Positions 1 through 12,585 of a stretch of 64,000 nucleotides of DNA are shown here, one piece after another. Source of the stretch: Pontederia crassipes (lineage: Eukaryota > Streptophyta > Magnoliopsida > Commelinales > Pontederiaceae); contig CM060190.1 in assembly GCA_030549335.1 (NCBI GenBank), positions 68,214,118-68,278,117 of the forward strand, given 5' to 3'. Both the position numbers and the translations under genes were made by a program. The notes beneath the pieces are model-generated. The model searched no databases. It saw only the letters and a list, made by a program, of their open reading frames with translations, and was not told the DNA's origin. How positions within the stretch are numbered: the first letter of the stretch is position 1; each line of letters starts with the position of its first letter.

Positions 1-109
1 AAGTAAAAAAAAGAATTGGAATATAGTATATGATCATTGTTATATCATAGGTCATGAAAAGAAATCATGTTGTTGGGTATCCTCATCATTATATAAAGAA
101 AATGAAATC

Positions 110-1280
110 ATTAAAGTAGCCATCTGCCAACAATGCACTTTTTGAAAATTCAGAGTTATTTGCAATGTCGACACAAGGTTTTACTTCAAAACAATATGAG
201 CAAATTTTAAAGATTCTAAATAAAGAATCAAGTACATAAGAGAAAGTCAATCTTGTAGGTATTTCAATGGTATTTCAATAGCTTTACACAGTGATGACCA
301 ATGGATATCGATACGGGTGCCACTAATCATATGTGCTCATACATGATCATACATAAGTCACAAAGAATGTTCCTTGTGTACCAAAATTCAAAATTAACTT
401 GTTATTAGTTTCTAAATTGAGCAGAGAAATGGATTGTTCAGTGAATTTCTTTTCAAGCAATTGCGTTTTATAGGACCTCATTAATGGAAAGGTGATGGGG
501 ATTGATAAAGAGAAGGATTACTAGTCATGTAGATGATTTTCAAACTTGTTTCAAAGCTAAAAAGAACCAGTTGTTCATTTCTTTCGTTTCCAATTCTTCC
601 TTTGTTTCGAATTCTACTTGTAAACTCTGACATTATAGGCTTGGCCATACTTCTATTTCTAAGGTGAAACTTTTGTCATTCATGTCAAATTCTATTTCAA
701 TGAATGAAATTTCAAAAATGTTTAATTTGTCATTTAGCCAAACAACCTCATTTTCCTTTTCTTGATAGTATAACTCATGATGCAAATCCTTTTCATTATG
801 ATAGTAAGAGTTTTTTCTTACTATAGTTGATGGCCACACTAGTTATACATGGATCTTCCTATTGAAATTTAAAAGTGACAACTAATTTTGTCTCCAATTT
901 GTGTCATATACCAAGTCACATTTTCAAGCAACTATTCATAGAATTAGAATCTATAATCAGTCAAAGTTTCTTAACAACTAATGGAATAGTTATCTTTCCT
1001 CCATTGGAATTATACACGAGAGTAGATGTGCTAATTTCCCACAACAAAATAGCATTGTGGAAAGAAAACATAGACATCTCCTTATATAGCCAAATCATTG
1101 AAGTTTCAATCTAACATTCCCTTAATTTTTTGGGGGAATGTATTCAAACTACAACCTACTTGATGAAATAGAATTCGCATTCTGATTCTAAACAATTTGA
1201 CCCCTTATGAAAAATTATTTAACAAGCCACCACAATATGAAATTTGAGTGTTCGGGTGTCAAGCATTTGCCACAAATATT
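110..1280 (+). mobile_element. Copia pol remnant (protease to integrase)
   Basis: This is a fossil of a Ty1/Copia element, old and heavily broken, with no LTRs visible here. Read in short stretches it shows Copia landmarks in the expected order: a protease-like DTGATNHM near 317, a GAG-pre-integrase segment (LSREMDCSVNFF, then RLGHTSISKVKLL) from about 418 to 680, and the integrase tail PQQNSIVERKHRHLL at about 1040-1080 followed by NIPLIFWGECIQT. The frames are interrupted many times. The order is well supported by family knowledge; the exact ends are not visible. It stops just before a TGTCATGACCCCGA sequence that may start another repeat. Confidence 0.8.
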
Positions 1281-2310
1281 GTCATGACCCCGATTTAAAT
1301 CGTGATTCGTTACGGACGATCAAATAAAATTAAGAGATTGAGAAAATGTGATGTAACTTTTTTTTAACATTAATAAATATGAGAGCAATATTCCTTAAGT
1401 TTTACATTTTAAAAATAAACTTATTTTGATACCAAATACAAATTAACATAAAGGATAAACATGACAAACTCTTTCGACATCTTAATAAAAGAACACAAGA
1501 GACACACCCCCCAATATCTTAATATCAAAAGAGAAAGCTCCGCTAAAATTATTGACTCGCACGATCCACATAGATGTATGATATGAAAAATGTTATAAAC
1601 AATAGAGTGAGCTAAAATAGCTCAGTAAGTTAATAACTCATAGTCTATGTGTTATCATCTAATTAATTCGGAGAGACATAAAAGTACATGCAATAATCAT
1701 AACATCAAATAGATATTTTCATATATTTGAAAATTTCATATACAAACCCCTAAATAAAAGCATCACACTCAATTTACAATTAATTTCATTTAAACACATT
1801 AGTCACATGTATACATATGCAACACTCTCATATGAATACACGAATCACCGTCTGGTCATTTTGTATAGTCGATATATGACTTCTAGAGGTGGCCCATACG
1901 AATTCTAGAGGTGATTCCCATCGTAATTTCTCACAATGTAGCACTTAGTTCCATATGACACTTAGAAGAACATATCAGAAAGCGATAGATGACTTCAGAG
2001 ATAGCCTATACGGATTCGGCGCCTATTATGATTTCTCACGATGTACTACTTAGGTCCACATGACACTTAGCTGCATCTTATCTCATCCCATTCATGAGGA
2101 ACATATCAGAAAGTGATAAATGGTTTCGAGAGATTACCCATACATATTCTAGATGTGACTCCCACCATGATTTCTCACAATGTTAGCACTTAGGACCGTA
2201 CGACACTTAACTCTATCTTATCTCATCTCATTTATAAAGAACATAATGGTGCATTGGACTCTAGAGGTGGCTCCCATCATGATCAACGATGCAACACTTA
2301 GCTTCAACCA
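1281..2310. repeat. LTR-like sequence with degenerate 115-133 bp tandem array
   Basis: The segment opens with TGTCATGACCCCGA, a start often seen in plant Gypsy LTRs. From about 1868 to 2309 it carries about three and a half degenerate direct repeats. Each unit contains a phrase like ATGACTTCTAGAGGTGG, then TTTCTCACAATGT, GCACTTAG and GACACTTA, and ends in GAACATATCAGAAAG. Units begin near 1868, 1984, 2117 and 2246. No coding sequence is seen. Calling it an LTR remnant is inference; the tandem array is seen directly. Confidence 0.5.
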
Positions 2311-3255
2311 TCATACTGATGTAAATGCATGATTCATAGTATAATAATTATATCTTGAATATAAAAAGATGAATCATATCAAATACTCATGCAAACGGAA
2401 TATGATTGCATTTTATAAAATCAATTCATAACGAATCACATATGATTTTTTAATGTACAATCAATTGATCAATCATTCCAACATACTTTTCATAAGAAAA
2501 TATGCAAAACATATTTAATACATATAACAATCAATGTCGCACCGAATTCAAAAGAGGTGAATGCATAAAGTAGGAGAAACCAATTTACCTCATTTTATTT
2601 CTTACATTAGTCTTCTTTCCTATAACAATAATATATTTTCATATTATTATTACGAAATAAACACCAACATATCATGTGTAGGACATAATACACATATCAT
2701 TCATGTATTAAATCTTATTAATTTACTCATAAAAATGTATTACGACATAATACACATATCAATACACTTGATAAAAGAAATTTCATATCTTTCAATTTAA
2801 ACTATCAATTCTCGTGATTCTAATTTTTCTTAATATGAACTACATTAATATTAAGTGGTCAGAATTTCATATTTTGGACTAACTAACATGGGTAGTAAAA
2901 TTTATAACTTTTGATAGAGAGGCCCAAATAATTGAAATATAAATTTTTTTTTACAAATGACCTCCTATTATACAACATATATTAATTTTATGTTTTTATT
3001 CGTTGTAATAGTTCTATAAGAATTTTCATGATCAAAGACATCTAATTAATACTTGTAAAAACTGATACCACTCATCATATTCATAACTTTCTATACATAG
3101 ATTATTTTGAGGTGACTCAAATCGTATTAGAACCTTAGTTTATACAAGGTATTTAAATTTGACTGCAGTCAGAATTTGTCTCCACCCTTTACGTTACTTA
3201 ACAAGATGTGAAACTCAGGATTAAAAAGCCATCTAGTGCTATCCAATATCAAATG

Positions 3256-3294
<39 letters not shown>

Positions 3295-3719
3295 ATACAA
3301 TTATTGTAAAAGGAATGAGGTGAAAACTTATCATCATTATGTTGTCTCCCATTAACAATATTGTATCATATCATGTAGTCTTGGCTATACATAACTATGG
3401 AGTTTGGCTAGTCACCTTTATCTCCCTAGAATAAATACACTAAATGTAAATTATATTTAATTTTTCTTATGTTGTCTACGATGGGAAAGATAGGGATGAT
3501 GGTCCTCCCTATCAAAAGAGACATGATCAATATTAAACCCAAATATAACATGTAATAGTTTATATATATATATCATTATTTTCCCTCATTGATAGTTCAA
3601 CCAAGGGAAAGAAAACCAATAAATGTATTTGCATTAAAATAATAAAAAGACACACAACTGATACAAATTAATGTTTTTTTAATATTGATGAGTACAAATT
3701 AACTTGAAGTATAATTAGG
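2311..3719. other. AT-rich intergenic sequence, no gene seen
   Basis: About 1.4 kb with no supportable coding region. It holds a TA dinucleotide run (3259-3289), a shorter one near 3561-3572, and long A/T tracts. Short open frames here have no recognisable domain. Confidence 0.6.
3259..3289. repeat. (TA)n microsatellite
   Basis: About 31 bases of uninterrupted alternating T and A. Confidence 0.95.
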
Positions 3720-3851
3720 ATCCCTCCTCATGGGGTAAAACCGTAAAGAGGAAAAACTCCGATGTCAATGCATAAAGACGGACGTCGTTCTTCGTGGACA
3801 CCATCATCATCATCATATTACTATAAATAGTGCTGTTATCATCAAGCGCTC
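3720..3851 (+). promoter_or_regulatory. Candidate core promoter of the TIFY-GATA gene
   Basis: CTATAAATAG at 3821-3830 is a good plant TATA box, with a GACGTC (ACGT-core) site about 40 bp upstream. It lies only about 20 bp before the CGCTC target site (3847-3851) where Gypsy element A inserted, so the element would sit near the transcription start. Host-like 5' UTR sequence resumes right after the element. Linking the box to the GATA gene is inference from the shared insertion site; an unrelated TATA-like sequence is possible. Confidence 0.45.
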
Positions 3852-5293
3852 TAATGCATAGAATTCATGCATAATCATTAGGCCAATTTATTCTAAACTT
3901 TAAGAGTATTTCATGATTTAAAGTGGAAAAAGTAGTATAAATATAGAGAAATTTCCAAAAGATTGACTTCTACCTAAGCTTGATTGAATTTATGACAGGG
4001 AATGGAAGTACATTGGAATTTGGATAGAAAAGCTGCGGAAAACAAGTTTTTGCATCTGGCACGGCCGTGCCAACTGACGTCACGCCCATGCAATGAAGAG
4101 CGGAATTCAAACATACTGTCACGGCCGTGCGGATGAATTTCACGGCCGTGCAAATCGGAGGCTTGAAACTTACGTTCTGTCACGCCCGTATAGAAATGTT
4201 CACGGCCGTGCAAATTGAAGGCTAATTAACGTTTTGTCACGACCGTGCCAACAGATGTCACGATCGTGCTGCAAAAAGACCAAAAATTGATGTTCTGGCA
4301 TGGCCGTGCCACTTGATCTTCACGGCCGTGTCAGCGGTTCTGTTAGGCTGTTTTAAGTCATTTTTATCCATCTTTTTATAAGATTTCGGGTTGTTGAGCC
4401 ATGTTAAGGGAAAAATTATTTAAGGAGACCCCAAATCTTTTGGAAGAACATCTTTGGAGGGCATAATTCAGAAGTTGAAGGCTTGGTGAGGGAGATCCAG
4501 AGGCTACAACGAAGTTCTGCCGGAAACTCGAGAGAGGACGGTAGAATTAGGAGTAGTTCTTGTTCTCTTTTCTTTTCCTGAAACATTATTTATATTGATG
4601 TACTCTAATTTATGAGAGTAGTTCTTTAGGATTTTTTTGATTGAACTCTATTCTTTATGAATTCTTTGTACGATTAATTGATGGATCAATAGCATGCTTG
4701 ATGGTTTTATTGATTATTGCCTGAGATTTATTCCTTTGAATCTTTTGATTATATGAAAAAAGTTTTTAGATTCTCTAGAGTTTTTCTCTGATTTTTCCTC
4801 TTACATGCCACTCTTGGAAAAATCGCAAGAGACCCAATTGTGTTATTGTTAAGGTGACTTGAGAAAGCCCTTAACTTTATATTACAGTTGAATGCGTTTT
4901 GAGATTGAATAGATTAGATAAAAAATCGAAAGGATTATTCTCTTTTATTGATATCAAAATAGGGTTTAAAATATGAAATATTGGTTAAATCAAATTGGGA
5001 ATTTTACTTTATTAATTCATCATCTTTTGTCTAGAATTCATATGTGAGTAGCGGTATTAATCAAGATAAGTCCTATTCATCAAATCTATACTTTTAAACT
5101 CCATTGATTATATTCTTATATTTTTATTAATTATTCAACTTATTTTCACATTAAACAATTTATTAATCTTTTCTCAAGTTATAAGCAAGAGAAGTTATTA
5201 ATTATTTTTTGTCCTCGTAGGAACGATACTTTATACTCATTCATTTTATTACTTAAGCGACTAGTGCACTTGCTATCAATTCTACATGCATCA
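3852..5293 (+). repeat. 5' LTR of Gypsy element A
   Basis: The 1,442 bp repeat starts TAATGCATAGAATTC and ends TCTACATGCATCA. Its partner at the other end of the element starts TGATGCATAG. Near 4058-4335 it holds about ten degenerate copies of the palindrome CACGGCCGTG, spaced roughly 20-50 bp apart. A minus-strand open frame over these repeats is an artefact of the palindromes. The right edge is fixed by the primer-binding site that follows. Confidence 0.92.
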
Positions 5294-5299
5294 AGTTTT

Positions 5300-5317
5300 T
5301 GGCGCCGTTGCCGAGGA
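5300..5317 (+). promoter_or_regulatory. Primer-binding site of element A
   Basis: TGGCGCCGTTGCCGAGGA lies 6 bases after the 5' LTR. The same TGGCGCC.TTGCCGGGGA site follows the LTRs of elements B and C. From memory, this is the tRNA-Asp-type site described for Athila and Calypso elements. Confidence 0.85.
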
Positions 5318-5447
5318 CTAGTTAATATTTAATTTCTTATCTTTCTTATTAATTTGATAATTATTACCCTTCATTTATATTGGTGTGGTTGCAGGGAATT
5401 GAAGAATTCGTAATCCACACATCCTAGAGGATTCTAACACTAGTGCC

Positions 5448-6590
5448 TTGGGACATAGGCATAATACACGAAGTTCAGGACGCCCACTAGTGTTTGATCC
5501 TGAAATAGAGAGAACTGCTAGGCAACTGAAGAAGAAAATTTCCACTGTTGTTAAGATGGCAGATCAACAGAGGCAAATTAAAAATCAACCACTTCCACCT
5601 GCATACAGAACTATGAGAGACTACACTATGGGTCCACTGATCGAGGAAAGAGGGAGTATTACACTTCCTGAAATTGGTGCTAACAATTTCCAAATTCAGT
5701 AGGGCATAGTTCAAATGATATCAAATACACAATTTGGAGGAGATAGAGATGAAGACCCATTCAACCATATTACAAAGTTCATTCAATTATGCTCAACATT
5801 CAAATTTGAAGGAGTAACTGATGATGCAGTTCGGTTAAGGCTATTTCCTTTCTCTTTAAGAGGAAAAGCATATACGTGGCTTGCTACATTACCTGTGAGC
5901 ACTATAAGAACTTGGGACGACATGCGACAAGCATTTCTTAATAAATATTGTCCACACCAAAAAGCTGCTAGGTGTTTATCTGAAGTCTCTTCTTTCTTTC
6001 AGCAGGAAACTAAAAATATGCATGAAGCTTGGGACAAATTCAAGGATCTAGTTAGCAAGGTCCCAAATCATAACATTATCCTGTACCAGCAAATTCAGTA
6101 CTTCTATAACGGGGCGACTGCCGAGATAAAGGACAAGATTGACACTGCTGCTGGAGGGACCATTGCGGACAGATCTTCTGAAGATCTTTACAGGTTGTTT
6201 GATAATCTTGCCTTGAACAGTTGGCAAAATGCAAAAGTGAAAAAAGTTGGATTTCATTAGATAGATAATGCAAGCCATATTCAAGTCAATTAGAGAAAAA
6301 TGGACACGCTAATGACGTAAAAGCCTGTCAACAAAATCTCAAACATCATCTGTGATATGTGTGGAGGAGGGCATCCTAATCATGAATGCCAAGCAGGTAT
6401 GAATTTTCAACAACAAAATTTTGAGGATTCTAATTATGTCTCCAATAATGCTTTCAGAAATAATGTAGGGAGCAATCCATACAACATTGGGTTGAGGAAT
6501 CCTTCGAATTATTCATGGGTGAACAATAGAGGTCCAGCACAACCCCCGTTTATCACCCTCGTCCTGAACCTAAGACTAGCATAGAGGATG
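5448..6590 (+). pseudogene. gag region of element A (fossil)
   Basis: Encodes the structural Gag of a Gypsy element. An N-terminal RSSGRPLVFDPEIERTAR segment resembles the Gag start of element C (LLEFDPEIERTYRRL), which links the two families. The central Ty3-type Gag core includes VRLRLFPFSLRGKAYTWL and the FLNKYCPHQKAARC stretch. A cysteine knuckle beginning CGGGHPNHEC appears near 6360. The region is not intact. The roughly 385 bp between here and the protease keep a degenerate Gag-Pol linker. Confidence 0.85.
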
Positions 6591-6975
6591 TTTTATCAAA
6601 GTTTATTACAACTGTTGAGACTAAGTTCACCAATCAGGATGCATCAATCAGAAATTTGGAAACTCAGATTGGTCAACTGGCAAACATGATATCTGGGAGA
6701 TAGCCAGGAAGTTTGCCTAGTAACATAGAGAAAAATTCGAAAGAACAAGAAAATGCAATTGTTCTAAGAAGTGAACTTCAACTAGAAGGTCCGAAAATTC
6801 CTGAAGCAGTGACACCTTTGTAGGAAGAAAAGTTGAAAAAGAAGAAATACAGAACAATACTGCACCATCTAAGGAGGATAAGCTTCAAGAAAAGCCTGAA
6901 GATGAAAGAATTCGGAAACTCCCTTACCCACAAAAATATCAAAGGGAGAAATTAGATAAACAAATTGCTAGGTTC

Positions 6976-9793
6976 TTGGAAATTTTAAAACAATTGCATA
7001 TTAATATTCCATTTTTCGAAGCCATTTTGCAGATGCCAACTTATGCCAAGTTCCCGAAGGACATCCTGACCAACAAGAGGAAGATAGAGGAATCTGGACT
7101 GGTGAAACTTTCATCCAGTTGTTGTGCTGTAGATCAACAAGATCTTCCTAAAAAATTGAAGGATCCAGGGAGTTTCACAATTCCATGCTCAATTGAAAAT
7201 TTCTTTTGTGCTAACGCTCTATGTGACTTAGGTGCCAACATTAATTTAATGTCATACTCAGTATTTTTGAAGTTAGGCACATGTCAACTTAGAGAAACGA
7301 GAGTTCTCCTTCAACTAGCTGATCAAATCAATAAAGAAACCCAAAGGATTAATGGAGGATGTATTAGTTAAGGTTGACAAATTCATATTTCCTACTAACT
7401 TTGTCATTCTTGATATGCAGACTGAAAAGGAGCCTCCATTAATCTTGGATAGACCATTTCTTATCACGAGAAGAACGTTAATTGATGTTCAACGAGAAAA
7501 AATAACATTAAGAATAAATGACGAAGACTTATCATTCAATATTGGACAAGTTTTAAAATATCCAATTGATAATTCTTCTTATTTTGCAATTGATATTTTT
7601 TATGAACATGGCAGGGACAATATCGACGAAATAGTGGAGACCCAGATGAAGGATGCTAAAAATGAGGAATTGGAGGAAGAATTAATGAATGAAGATTCTA
7701 GTATAGAGGAGTTAGAAGAAGGAGATTTACCACCCCCTATTCCTGAACTCAAAATCTTACCTGTGCATCTTAAATATGATTTTTTAGAAACTAATAAGTT
7801 TCCTGTAATTGTGTCTTCATCATTGACAGAAGAAATGGAGAACATGTTACTTGAAGTACTCCGCAAACATAGAAAGACTATAGCTTGGAGCATAACAGAT
7901 ATCAAGGAAATTTCCTCTTCTATCTGCATGCACAAGATCTTGATGGAAGAAAATAGCAAACCTGTAACCCAATTTCAAAGGAGACTTAATCCAATGTTGA
8001 AGGAAGTAGTGTACAAGGAAGTTGTTAAGCTACTAGATGCAGGAATTATCTATCCTATCTCTGATAGTAGCTGGACTAGCCCGGTACAAGTGGTCCTCAA
8101 GAAAGGTGGGATGACGGTTATAACGAACGCACAAAATGAGCTCATTCCCACACACACAGTTACTGGCTGGAGGGTATGTATCGATTACCGAAAGTTAAAT
8201 GATGCTACCCATAAAGACCACTTTCCACTTCCATTTCTTGATCAAATGTTAGAAAGAGTTTCTGGTCATAAATATTACTATTTTTTGGACGGATATTCTG
8301 GTTATAACCAAATTGCAGTGGCTCCTGAAGATCAAGAAAAAACAACTTTTACATGTCCTTATGGCACTTATGCTTATCGCAGAATGCCATTTGGATTATG
8401 TAATGCCCCTGCAACATTCCAAAGATGCATGATGGCCATATTTTCAGATATGAATGAGAGGATCTTAGAAATCTTCATGAATGACTTTACCCTTTTTGGA
8501 GAATCATTTGATGATTGTTTGTCAAATCTATCTCAAGCACTTCAAAGATGTGAAGATACTAACCTTTCTTTGAACTGGAAAAAGTGTCATTTTATGGTGC
8601 AGGAAGGAATAGTACTCGGGCACAAAATCTCTCAACAAGATATAGAGGTTGATATGGCCAAGGTAAAGGTGATAGTCGACTTACCACCCCCAACTTCGAT
8701 CAAGGGTGTGAGAAGTTTATTAGGATATGCAGGATTTTACAGACGCTTTATAAAAGATTTCTCCAAAATAGCTAAACCTCTAACCACCTTACTTTCTAAA
8801 TATGTTAAATTCGATTTTGATGATGATTGCTTAAATGCCTTTAATATCTTGAAACAGAAGCTAATCTCTGCACTTGTGGTAGTAGGACCAGACTGGAGTC
8901 TGCCATTTGAATTGATGTGCGATGCCAGTGATGGAGCAATCGGGGCTGTGCTTGGACAAAGAAAGGAGAAAGTTTTCTATGTTATTCATTATGCAAGTAG
9001 AACGCTGAATCCAGCACAATTGAATTATGCCACAACAGAGAAGGAATTCTTAGCTGTCATCTATGCTTTTGATAAATTTCGATCCTATTTAATCTGTTCC
9101 AAGGTGATTGTGTATACAGATCATGCAGCAATTCGTCATTTAATGGAGAAGAAAGAAGCCAAACCCAGACTGTTGCGTTGGATACTGTTACTATAGGAAT
9201 TTGATGTTGAAGTGAAGGATAAGAAATGATCAGAAAACTTGGTGGCAGATCACTTATCCCGTTTGGAACCACCTCCAGAAGAGGAGGGAGACATCCTAAA
9301 AGAATTTCCCGATGAAAGGATGTTTAGAACGGAAACATTATTTAAGGTAAAACTTTTTGATCAAATTCCCTGGTTTGCTGATATTGCTAATTACCTTGTA
9401 GAGAAATGAATTCCAAAAAGTATGACAAAGCAGCAAAAAGCCAAGTTCTTTTCTGACTTCAAACATTACATATGGGAGGAGACCATACTTTTTCGAGTGT
9501 GTGTTGATAATATCATTAGGAGATGTGTACCTGAAAATGAAGTACAAAGCATCCTATATTACTGTCACGACAGAGAAGCAGGATGACACTTTGGACCAAA
9601 TAGGACAGCCGCCAAAGTTCTGCAATGTGGATTCTATTGGCCCATCTTATTCAAGGATGCACAAGCCTACTGCAAATCGTGTGACAAGTGTCAACGAATG
9701 GGTAATATTTCTCGACTTAACGAAATGCCTCTGAATAATATATTAATTTGTGATATTTTTTATGTTTGGGGGATAGATTTTATGGGACCATTT
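6976..9793 (+). pseudogene. pol region of element A: protease, RT, RNase H, integrase start
   Basis: Fossil pol. A retropepsin-like ALCDLGANINLMS lies near 7216-7255. The reverse transcriptase spans about 7900-8640, with VCIDYRKLNDATHKDHFPLP and RRMPFGLCNAPATFQRCM. RNase H spans about 8870-9200, with LMCDASDGAIGAVLGQ and VIVYTDHAAIRHL. An HHCC-type integrase zinc region and the phrase VWGIDFMGPFPN end it. Element B is inserted immediately after, and the integrase core continues at 34650. The layout matches Athila/Tat Gypsy elements. Several breaks are present. Confidence 0.9.
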
Positions 9794-9798
9794 CCTAA

Positions 9799-11123
9799 TG
9801 ATCACTTGCTGATCATTATAAGTTTCTAACTCATTTTAGATGCATTTCATTCATATCGAGTCCCACTTTTGCCTATATTTAGGTCAATTATACTTGGAAT
9901 GCATACATTGTGATAACTAGTTGATATTCCTCATTTCATACTTATTTCCATGTGCATAGAGGTTTTGAAATGCCAAAATCCATTAATATTTAAATTCTAT
10001 GCCAAGTTATCATTTTGAGGATAACTTATCATTCATAAGTGTCAAGTTATTATTATTTTGAGTGAACTGATTTTCAAGGGTTTTCTTACCCTAAATCCAT
10101 CATTATCATGTATAAATCATATTTGGATAGTTACATCTCAACTTGTGCAAAGTTTTAAGCCCATTTGAACAAGTTATTATTTTTCCTTTGCCAAGTTATC
10201 GTTAAAGGGCAATTCTATCATTTTGACATGCAAAACCATTAATTCTGCACAGGACCATGGTTTTAAGGCCATCCTTGAGATTCAGAGATGAGCCAAGGAG
10301 CAATGACAATTTCTGATTTCCCAAGTTGTGAAACTATGCATGTCGGATCCAACTAATTAGTGTTAAGTGTGGACTTCATTTTTAATTGCAACTGAGAAGT
10401 TGAATCAAGGTCCTCTTGTAGTTTAGATATAAACCAAGGAACACTACAACTATTATTGGATAAGTTTCATTCCTGCCAAGCAAATTTAAGTGATTTCATT
10501 ATTTTGTAATCATACCTTGAAATTATCATTTCAGATTTTAGTAAAATTTCCAAAAAATCAGCAAGTGCCTTGATTTGTACCTAATGATAACTTGGTTTTT
10601 AGTGAAGATCAATTTCTAATTCATCTTGGCTAACAATCATATGACAATATAATGTTTAGTTCTGGTCTAATTGAGCTGTGAAAACAGTCATTTTACAAGT
10701 TGAATTAGATTTGACTAAAAAGTGATAACTTGTCAATTTCCATCTATAATTAAATTAGATGAACCCCAACTCCTAGGAGGACCTTCTTCATTGATAGTTA
10801 AACCTTTCTAACCATTAATTTAGCATTTATAATTCAGTTTTGTAAAAGTTTCCAAAATCCCAAACCTGTCATCATTCTACACTAGTTAAAAAATATGTTT
10901 TCATTTCCAATTAAAAATCTATTTTTGCCACCTTACTTAGGATTAATCTAAACTGTTCTTAGGTAGTTTAGGACTTTAAATATTTGTGGATATGACAACT
11001 TGAGTCTACTACAACTTACCTGTGCACTTGCAGCTAGTGAGTTGGGAGACCAAAAATTGAAAAATTGACTCTTTCCTTTAATTTCAGCAAGTTATCACTA
11101 CTCAATCCCAAATATCACTATCA
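9799..11123 (+). repeat. 5' LTR of element B (short form)
   Basis: A 1,325 bp LTR, much shorter than its 3' partner and the solo LTR of the family (about 3.0 kb each). Both ends match the longer copies; the difference lies in the interior repeat-bearing part. It is rich in AAGTTATCA / TGATAACTT words. The right edge is set by the primer site. Confidence 0.88.
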
Positions 11124-11129
11124 AGTTTT

Positions 11130-11147
11130 TGGCGCCGTTGCCGGGGA
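11130..11147 (+). promoter_or_regulatory. Primer-binding site of element B
   Basis: TGGCGCCGTTGCCGGGGA begins six bases after the LTR, at the same spacing as in element A. Confidence 0.88.
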
Positions 11148-11283
11148 TTTGAGGTCAATTAAGCTAACTTAGATAGTTTAGATTAGTTTTAGATTAGTTT
11201 TTAATTTATTTGTTAGGCTAATTTTTAGTTTTTGCAAGTTATCATTTTTAACTTTTAACTTTTGTCTAGTTTTCATTTCTTTC

Positions 11284-12580
11284 TTGAATTTGATACTTCT
11301 GAATCTCTTTATGCAGGACTTGGACCATCAAGAGGAACATTACCAATCAGATCCTGAACCTGAAAGAAGATTTCTAAGAAGAAGGAGATTGCAAAGGCTT
11401 GAGGCAAGGAGAAGGATATTTGAAGAAGAAGAGGAAGAGGCATACAAACTTGAATTTGAAGAAATTGTGAATCAAAATATGGCAGCTCCTAGAACTCTTA
11501 GGGACTGTTATTCACCAAGTAATGCAAGGAATCAACAAGGGGGAGGAGCCTTAGCACCTGTGGAAAACTTTGAAGTTAATCCAGCCTTGATTTCAATGAT
11601 TAGGCAAAGTCAATTTTCTGGACTTGGGATTGAAGATCCAGCATCTCATTTGGACAATTTCAAGGAGATATGTAGCACTGTGAACTTCAATAATATCCCC
11701 ATAAATGCAGTATATATGAGATTATTTTTCTTCTCACTCAAAGACAAAGCCAAAACATGGTTCAAAGGATTGAATCCTGAAGAGGTGGCCACTTGGGAAT
11801 CAATTGTCCAATTGTTTCTTTCAGAATTCTTTCCTTCTTCAAAAACTGATAACTTCAGGGATCAAATAGTCAGATTCTATCAGTTGGACCAAGAGAACAT
11901 TTGTGAGGTATGACAAATGCTTCAAGGGTTGTTAAGGGCATGTCCCCACCATGGATTTGAAAAGTGGCAATTAGTCAACTATTTTCATAAGGGATTGAAC
12001 TACCCTAGCAAGGTGGCATTGGACACTGCAGCAAGAGGTATCTTTGCATCCAAGAATATAGATGAGGCCTACCAACTGATAGAGAACATTGCAAAGAATC
12101 ATCACTTCCTCACACATGATAGGACCAGAAGGCCTCCTATGGATAATTCAGTGAACCAATTATCATCCCAATTTGAGGAGGTGCTGCACAAGACTTTGGA
12201 GAGATTGAACTTGACTCCCAATGGCAATAGGGCCTCTAATCCTGAAACAAGGTGTTGTGTATGTGGTAATTAAGGTCATGTGTTAGAAAATTGTAACTTA
12301 ATTATGCAACAAGTGGAGCAAACAGTGGATCAAATTAATGCTGTGGGCAATTATGAAATTAAACCTCCTGCTGAGTTTTACACTCCAGAAAATAGGAATC
12401 ATCCATACTTTTCTTACAAGGGCAACAACAATCAAGGAGCTCCTATGCAGAATTCAAATTGGCAGCCCAAAATCCTGCCAAGGAATCAGCCACCACCTTA
12501 TGGAAATCAAGGCCAAAGTGCACCAATTCAAAGAAATCTGTATGAACCACCACCTCAAGTCCAAGCACCACAATTCTAAA
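11284..12580 (+). pseudogene. gag region of element B (fossil)
   Basis: Gag of a Gypsy element. It opens with a highly charged Arg/Glu-rich stretch (RRRRLQRLEARRR, then a run of six Glu). The Gag core follows, with NPALISMIRQSQFSGLG, MRLFFFSLKDKAKTWF and FLSEFFPSSK. A zinc-knuckle segment (CCVCGN) lies near 12250, followed by a Gln/Pro/Asn-rich tail. It is colinear with the Gag of A and C but clearly diverged. Not intact. Confidence 0.85.
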
Positions 12581-12585
12581 ATGAA

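Noticed and set aside
875-1114. 79-codon frame considered as a separate small gene
   Set aside because: Its end reads PQQNSIVERKHRHLL, so it is part of the Copia integrase remnant.
3974-4213. 79-codon minus-strand frame with repeated HGR peptides, also at 38939-39178
   Set aside because: It is the translation of the CACGGCCGTG repeats in both LTR copies of element A. It appears twice only because LTRs are duplicates.
4058-4335. CRISPR-like appearance of regularly spaced palindromes
   Set aside because: Copies are degenerate, spacing is uneven, the sequence lies in a plant LTR, and there is no leader or cas gene.
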